Of a DNA stretch of 64,000 nt, positions 57,579 to 64,000 are shown piece after piece; position 1 is the stretch's first letter; each line of letters begins with the position of its first letter. The translations under genes were made by a program, and so were the position numbers. Under the pieces are notes generated by a model. It saw only the letters and a program-made list of their open reading frames with translations. It was not told the DNA's origin and did not search any database. The stretch spans positions 1 to 64,000 of the forward strand of contig JAWQFJ010020617.1 of assembly GCA_034096865.1 (NCBI GenBank), given 5' to 3'. The stretch is from Theodoxus fluviatilis. Taxonomy: Eukaryota; Mollusca; Gastropoda; Cycloneritida; Neritidae.

Positions 57579-60500
57579 ATGGGTCTTCTAACTATTCTGA
57601 AGAAGATGAAGCAGAAGGAAAAGGAAGTTCGGTTGCTAATGCTGTATCCTTTCAGAGAATCTTCAAATTGTCGACGTTGCTAATGTCAACTGTATTTCAC
57701 TATTCAGTCTACAACTTTAGAGTGCTAGCTAGGCGCTCATAGAATAGAATAGAATTCTTCGGCTTGCTTAGGCGTCCAGGGCCTATCGCCGATTCTGGTG
57801 GTTCTCTGGCTGTATTTTTATTGTTCTTATGGATACTGGTCTTTTACCAGGCCTAGTCTCATGATGGAGACAGACACTGTGGAGATACGTACGGTCGTGT
57901 CATTTATTGATTCACATGCATTTGACGACTATATCAACAAGTGCAAATGTATTACTTGTAATTGATAAGACCCACTAAGTATTATTTACCTAATGAGTTT
58001 CTGGGTTTTCTTTACCGGCCGAGGACCATCGTTTCTTCGTCCAGCGTTGATGAGTAATGAGCTCTAAAAATAATCAGTGTGTCATACGTTCTCCTTTCGT
58101 CGAAATTGAAGGCGTGAATGCGAATGTTGCTGAAATGTTGCATGTTTGCACGTTTCGTGCCACATTCATGTACGTCGTCAGTGTTCAGGATGGCGAACTA
58201 AATTCTCCCTTGAGGCAGCAGAATGAATTATATCCACATGTAGGCCTACTTCTGTGCTAATCTGCCACTTTGCTGTATTTGCATTCGAGAGTACGATTAA
58301 TCGAGTTGTTGAGGATTTGATAAGCCCTGTTGCACCTTGCTACACATATAGTGTCTGTTGAACCTTTAGTATTGTAAGCATTCCTTGCTTTGATTACCAT
58401 GGTGTAACTCGTGTCCCCTGATTTCAGCAGTTTGATACGTTGTTTGCTCTGGACAGTATTTTGCTGTCTTAGCTGATGTGAATAATTTTATTGTTTTCAG
58501 ATTTTTCTACTCCTGTATTTTGCTATCTTGGCTGATGTAAACAGCTTGATTGTTTTCAAATTTCTCTGGAGACATTAAGGACTCATAATTTTAGTTTTGT
58601 ACACAGTCTGCAAAATTACATGAGAACATTTGGCAGACTTTCATGTATCTACATGTGTTAAGCCAAAAGAGAAAAAAGTTGTGGTAAAGGTATCATGGCA
58701 ACACAGGGTTGGTAGGTAGGCCTGACTTGATATTCTTCTTCATTTCAGGAGGCTAGACTGAGACTGCACTTTTTTGTGTGTGTTTTAAGAAATGTGATGT
58801 AAAATGTATATTCATCTTAACATTAATCACATTTCTTATTTGGTGAAAATCCTTTTTAAAAATACCTGAAATAGTGCACATAAGGAATATGGGACAGCAC
58901 ACAGTTAGTTGTTTACCTTGATTTCTCAGTCTTTTTAAAAATCCCCCCCCCCCCCCCCCCCCCCCCAATCAAAAATAGGATACAAAGGAAAAATAGGGTT
59001 GGTTGGGTTACTGTAACCACAACTCTTTTTTTGGTGGGTGAGGGGGTGCCTTTTGTCATACACATAGATACTGATCATGGGGGGTGAGGGGGTGCCTTTT
59101 GTCATACACATAGATACTGATCATGGGGGGTGAGGGGGTGCCTTTTGTCATACACATAGATACTGATCATGGGGGGTGAGGGGGTGCCTTTTGTCATACA
59201 CATAGACACTGATCATGGGGGGGTGAGGGGGTGCCTTTTGTCATACACATAGATACTGATCATGGGGGTGAGGGGGTGCCTTTTGTCATACACATAGATA
59301 CTGATCATGGGGGGTGAGGGGGTGCCTTTTGTCATACACATAGATACTGATCATGGGGGGTGAGGGGGTGCCTTTTGTCATACACATAGATACTGATCAT
59401 GGGGGGTGAGGGGGTGCCTTTTGTCATACACATAGATACTGATCATGGGGGGTGAGGGGGTGCCTTTTGTCATACACATAGATACTGATCATGGGGGGGT
59501 GAGGGGGTGCCTTTTGTCATACACATAGATACTGATCATGGGGGGTGAGGGGGTGCCTTTTGTCATACACATAGACACTGATCATGGGGGGGTGAGGGGG
59601 TGCCTTTTGTCATACACATAGATACTGATCATGGGGGGTGAGGGGGTGCCTTTTGTCATACACATAGATACTGATCATGGGGGTGAGGGGGTGCCTTTTG
59701 TCATACACATAGATACTGATCATGGGGGGGTGAGGGGGTGCCTTTTGTCATACACATAGATACTGATCATGGGGGGTGAGGGGGTGCCTTTTGTCATACA
59801 CATAGATACTGATCATGGGGGGTGAGGGGGTGCCTTTTGTCATACACATAGATACTGATCATGGGGGGTGAGGGGGTGCCTTTTGTCATACACATAGATA
59901 CTGATCATGGGGGGGTGAGGGGGTGCCTTTTGTCATACACATAGACACTGATCATGGGGGGGTGAGGGGGTGCCTTTTGTCATACACATAGATACTGGTG
60001 CTCTTTGAATTGTACATTTCAAAAATGTTTTCCTCAATGAAATCAAGTGGTTTAGACAATGCGGGCAAGACAACAATTCTGAAGAAGTTCAATGGGGAGG
60101 ATATCAACACCATTTCCCCAACACTTGGTTTCAACATCAAAACTTTGGAACACAGAGGGTAAGTGATTGCACAGTGGATATGTCTTGGTTTGTGTGTTTT
60201 ATCCATGGCAGTTTACCCCTTGTAGGTTTGGGGTACAAACTGACCCACCGCGTCTCCCGATTTGTAAGAGGCAAATAACTAGGGCCACTGTGACTTGATT
60301 TGCGAGTACTCCAAACTGTTCGTGATTTGCATGCTTAATGTCCTTTCATAGTCTACAAAGGCTGATACGCCGTAAAATACTATCCATCCATCCATCCAAC
60401 CATGGTAGTTTTGAAGCTTGTGTTTCCTGCAAGATGCCATGTTTCATCAGGCTTTCCACTCACAGGTTCATGAGCTGTGTTGTCAAATTCTGACTCATCT

Positions 60501-62177
60501 GGGAACATAAAAGGAGAAAAGGCATTTTGAAAATACCATCTGGCCAACCAATTAAAAGGAGCTACAATCTTTGGGGAGGAGGAGAAGGGGGGTGGGAGTG
60601 GGGTGGGGGTGGGGGGGGGCAAATTTAGGATTTCATAAACTAATTTTAGGAATTAGCACTCTTTTCAGTTCTCTGATGCTATTGGTGTAATTAAATAAGT
60701 CTGGTAACAATGGGGACACTTACTTAGTAGTGTTCCATGTTAGGAATGCAGTTAGGTTGCATATACCCATGAGTTTCTTATGCCAAAAAACATGTTAGTT
60801 GTGCCTTTGTGGTGTTTGGTTTGATAACAAGGAAGAAGTTTCTATGTTGGTTTTCACCCACAGCTAGACCTGATCTCACTGCTGTTTGTCCTGCAGCTTC
60901 AAGCTGAACATGTGGGACGTGGGTGGACAGCGGTCACTGCGCTCCTATTGGCGCAATTACTTCGAGAGCACGGATGGCTTGGTGTGGGTGGTGGACAGTG
61001 CTGACCGCATGCGGCTGCAGGACTGCAAAGCTGAGCTCCATTCTCTGCTGCTGGAGGAGGTCAGTAAGGCGGTCAGTGGCAGCCTGAGATGGAGGTAAAC
61101 GTGTGGCTTTGTATTGCGCTTCTCTCCCATGTCTAGATCTCAAACAGATTGACACTTTCTCATGAATGATCAGTGGGTTGATTGATCTATCCTTCACTGG
61201 CACCTGACAAGAAATGCAGTGAATGACGGATCAAAAACATGTACAGGTACCAGCACCAAATCTGCTCCCTATGGAAAATTCTAACCCAATGCTGGCTCTT
61301 GGCTGCATACAAGGGTTAATCGCACTACAGGGTGCCATTGCTGTCCTCACAGGTACCCAGTTTTACTCCTGGGTGGGGAGGAGCAACCCTGGGAACCATG
61401 AACCTTTGAACACTGCATCCACTAGCCGCAAGCAACTGCAGGTCAAGCATGCTAACCTGTCTGCCACAGAGCACACAAGAAGGAAGGGGGACACAATTCT
61501 AGTATATGCAAGTATCTAAAATGGGGTCTATGCTGTAAGGGCAGGAGTAAATTTTCAGTGCTTTTGCATTTTTATAATTCATTTAGATAGTACAAGGTGT
61601 GCTTGATATTATGTTTGAAATTGGTTACCATTTATTCTTTCTGAACTAACCCCTTTATTGCCAAATTTCATTTTGGGGTGTGTGTGGTGTGTGTGTGTGT
61701 GTATTTAATTAACACCGTTATGTCTGTTTGAAAATCTTCTCCGTTTTCTCAGTTGCGCCATGGGTGCATATCTTTGTTTCTGGCATGAACCCCTTGAATT
61801 ATGAAATAAGGAATGGTTGTACATAGCACCACTCTCTCTTGTTATATTTCTTTGAGATAAATTGCCTCCCTTGATGTCTACAGCGGCTTGCTGGAGCCAC
61901 ACTGCTGGTGTTCGCAAACAAGCAAGATTTGCCTGGCGCTCTCTCTGCCAAGGAAATCGCTGAGGTAAGCAGTGACTTTTGTTAAAGACTTTAATGTAAG
62001 GAATCAACATGTCATTAAATTGAAAACAATTGACTATTCATGCCCAGGCACGAAAAAATGAAGCTTCAGTCGAAAAAATGACTAATTGAGGTGTTTCAAC
62101 CACAATAGTTATTCATGTTTGCATATTTACAACAACGAAAAAGCATGTTCAAATAGGAAATCCTTATATATTTCTGA

Positions 62178-62250
<73 letters not shown>

Positions 62251-62334
62251 CCCTCCCCCTCCCCCTCCCTCCCTCCCTCCCTCCCTCCCTCCCTCCCTCC
62301 CTCCCTCCCTCCCTCCCTCCCTCCCTCCCTCCCT

Positions 62335-62428
<94 letters not shown>

Positions 62429-62974
62429 GAATGTCTCATTCAGAATTCTGATGGAGCCAAGTGAGAAATATTTATGGCAAACATAATTTTTCAAATCAGC
62501 AGAATGAGTCAACATGTGCCCCACCCCCATGGCAACCAAAAAAAGGGTCCGTAGGTCAGTCTGAACTTATAAAGAAAAGTACATATGAGCCCAGATTGAA
62601 CAAAACAATACTTTCTTTCGCTGAAAAACGCACACAAAAAATTTAAGTAGTGAATTCCATGAGTGCTCATAGGGCAGGGAAGGTGGGACAGCACACATTT
62701 CATTGTTTATTGTCAATTTCTATCTTTTTATTTGCTTTTTTGTCTGTTTTTAAATAAATCAGAAAAAAGTTCAGGGTCAGAAAAGAAAAATAGGGTTGGT
62801 GGGGTTACCTTAACCTCAACGGAAAAGTGCATGTTTCAGGGGCTGGAGTTGGAGAGCATCAAGACCCACCACTGGATCATCCACGGCTGCAGTGCAGTCA
62901 CGGGAGAGAACCTTCTGGAAGGCATCGACTGGATTGTGGATGATATTGCCTCCAGAATATTTACCATGGACTGA
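57579..62974 (+). CDS. ARL2: ADP-ribosylation factor-like protein 2, 5 exons, 184 aa
   Basis: Exons 57579-57643, 60048-60158, 60897-61059, 61884-61964 and 62840-62974 join in frame through GT-AG introns into 184 residues, the length I recall for human ARL2. The small GTPase motifs are all intact: P-loop GLDNAGKT (23-30), switch I T47, WDVGGQ (65-70, Q70), NKQD (125-128) and CSA (157-159). The N-terminal [16 protein letters not shown] helix matches ARL2 rather than ARL3 or ARFs. ARL2 binds tubulin cofactor D and acts in tubulin folding, releases lipidated cargo from PDE6D and UNC119, and has a mitochondrial pool. Gly2 is present, but ARL2 is generally not myristoylated. The start lies in a good context (ACCATGG). 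It is divergent from the acyltransferase gene. Intron 1 carries a 46-bp minisatellite; a MITE end abuts exon 5. Confidence 0.96.
58677..59024. mobile_element. MITE-like element, copy 3 (best-preserved ends)
   Basis: Left end AGTTGTGGTAAAGGTATC (58677-58694), right end GTTACTGTAACCACAACT (59007-59024); these are inverted with few mismatches. A poly-C run lies inside (58943-58966). In intron 1 of ARL2. Confidence 0.65.
59034..59995. repeat. 46-bp G-rich minisatellite, about 21 copies, in ARL2 intron 1
   Basis: The unit contains GGGGGGTGAGGGGGTGCC followed by TTTTGTCATACACATAGATAC and TGATCAT. Units are nearly identical; they vary in G-run length (5-7) and in GATACT versus GACACT. The array ends about 50 bases before exon 2. 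Confidence 0.97.
60205..60402. repeat. Dispersed SINE-like repeat with (ATCC)n end, copy in ARL2 intron 2
   Basis: Contains ACTGACCCACCGCGTCTCCC, AGAGGCAAATAACTAGGG and ACGCCGTAAAATAC, and ends CTATCCATCCATCCATCC. Same family as 15896-16075 (inverse) and 52190-52388. Confidence 0.6.
61250..61475. repeat. Possible retroposon fragment in ARL2 intron 3
   Basis: GTACCCAGTTTTACTCCTGG followed by GTGGGGAGGAGCAACCCTGGGAACC resembles blocks of common invertebrate repeats and the segment near 30390-30480. Identification is weak. Confidence 0.35.
62182..62426. repeat. (CT)n(CCCT)n(CT)n microsatellite
   Basis: About 30 CT units, about 20 CCCT units (62264-62341), then about 42 CT units. In the last intron of ARL2. 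Confidence 0.98.
62503..62820. mobile_element. MITE-like element, copy 4, ending 19 bases before ARL2 exon 5
   Basis: Shares GAGTGCTCATAGGGCAGGG, GGTGGGACAGCACA and ATTGTTTAT blocks with the other copies. The right end (GTTACCTTAACCTCAAC, 62804-62820) is a diverged TIR. The left end is approximate. Confidence 0.6.
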
Positions 62975-62984
62975 ACTAGCCACC

Positions 62985-63225
62985 ATCGTTCCAAATCTGT
63001 CACCTTGAACACTGTGAATTGTGATGTGCATTTCAAATATGTTGCCTTGAACACTGTGAATTGTGATGTACATCCCAAATCTGCCATCTTGAACAGTGTG
63101 AATTGTGATGTACATCCCAAATCTGCCATCTTGAACACTGTAATGTGATGTGCATCCCGATTCTGTCATCTTGAACACCGTGAATCGTAATGCGCATCTC
63201 TTATCTGTCACCTTTAACACTGAAT
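62985..63225. repeat. 42-bp tandem repeat in the ARL2 3' UTR, about 5 copies
   Basis: The unit contains ATCTTGAACACTGTGAATTG followed by TGATGTACATCCCAAATCTGCC. It starts about 15 bases after the ARL2 stop; the outer copies are more diverged. Confidence 0.9.
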
Positions 63226-64000
63226 TGTGATGCCCTTGTGATGCAGACTGTGCATGAGTGATAGTGCTGTGGCAAAAGAGAGTTATGATGGATTCAGTGT
63301 TGCTGTGACTGGCCGTCCACTGTATGAGAAATAAGAATGCTGAGTGGTGTGAACAGTTTTATCAGTGGAAGCATTTGTATCTGCCAGTCATTTGTTTTTT
63401 CTTTTTCAGTTTCATGAGAGAATCATTAACATTTTCAAGATGTATGTGAAACCTGATTTTCGTTGCAATGGGATTTTTTTAAGGCATGGATTACAAAGTC
63501 TGTCCATTTGTAAATGTTGAATGGCTGCCCAGGAGGGATGTGAGAGAAGATTTTGTCGAAATGTGGCAAAGGTCTTGGCTATCAGGGTATTTGAAAGCTT
63601 CCATCACTCCTGATAGTTTCTAGTTTGCAAAACATAAATTTCTATTCTATGCTAGGAACTATTTTTTTTCATAAACATTTGAATGAGTTATATGACATGG
63701 GGTTTCTCTGAGTTCGAGAACCCATCTTGTAGTAGTGTTTGGTAGTTGTAAGGGAATGACTGGATTGGGGGCTAGAAAGAGAAGAGATAAACATATGGCC
63801 CTAGCTGTTTGATGCCCCCCACATCAGCTGGAACCCCTGGCTGCTGGGCTTTTAGGGCCTGCTTCAGTGAAGTTGTCGAGGAAGTACTGACCTGGGGACT
63901 AGCTTGTCTTTGATTTACTGAGGTACTTGGAATGGACACCTGGCACACTCACCTCTTATCATACTTATGTCACTGCTAGTCCTGTGCCCTCTGGCATGCC
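63226..64000. other. Downstream of ARL2; dispersed repeat copy at 63797-63865, no other gene seen
   Basis: Probably the rest of the ARL2 3' UTR and flank; I find no canonical AATAAA. At 63797-63865 the block GATGCCCCCCACATCAGCTGG to GGGCCTGCTTCAGTG is the third copy of the 'GGCTGGAGCC' family. Confidence 0.5.

Overview
The window is animal nuclear DNA, not prokaryotic. Protein-coding information sits in short exons bounded by GT-AG introns, embedded in DNA saturated with microsatellites, minisatellites and transposon copies. The gene set (ARL2, a lysocardiolipin acyltransferase, an LRRC74-type leucine-rich-repeat protein, a two-pass PPxY membrane protein) and the repeat style suggest a lophotrochozoan, most likely a marine mollusc (gastropod). 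That assignment is an inference from memory of similar repeats and was not tested by a search.

Layout. 1.7-5.5 kb (+): a four-exon gene for a small two-pass membrane protein with two PPxY motifs. 5.5-21 kb: no convincing gene; it holds a 40-bp minisatellite, a LINE 3' fragment, a TIR element with TTATA flanks, two near-identical copies of an ~850-bp repeat (one at 3.3 kb, one at 16.1 kb) rich in nuclear-receptor half-sites, a long AGT/AGC tract and a 17-bp minisatellite. 21.2-42.5 kb (-): a 13-exon LRRC74-like gene whose introns contain an apparently complete Tc1-type transposon with an open transposase gene, two degraded LINEs, a 29-bp minisatellite and a near-palindromic fold-back element. 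42.5-51.1 kb: mostly unique AT-rich DNA without a recognisable gene. 51.2-57.1 kb (-): a five-exon lysocardiolipin acyltransferase gene with a solo-LTR-like insertion in an intron and a perfect 61-bp duplication across its stop codon. 57.6-63.0 kb (+): a five-exon ARL2 gene, head-to-head with the acyltransferase across about 0.5 kb.

All four host gene models close in frame across every proposed splice junction: 252, 748, 367 and 184 codons plus stop. The ARL2 length equals the 184 residues I recall for human ARL2. ARL2 and the acyltransferase probably share a bidirectional promoter; both families have links to mitochondria, but co-regulation here is only a hypothesis. No CRISPR array, operon or prokaryotic system is present, and I saw no tRNA or rRNA gene. 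The most notable signals are the repeat family carrying DR0-type AGGTCA motifs, a MITE-like family whose end lies just upstream of the last ARL2 exon, the possibly recent Tc1 element, and the duplicated stop-codon segment.
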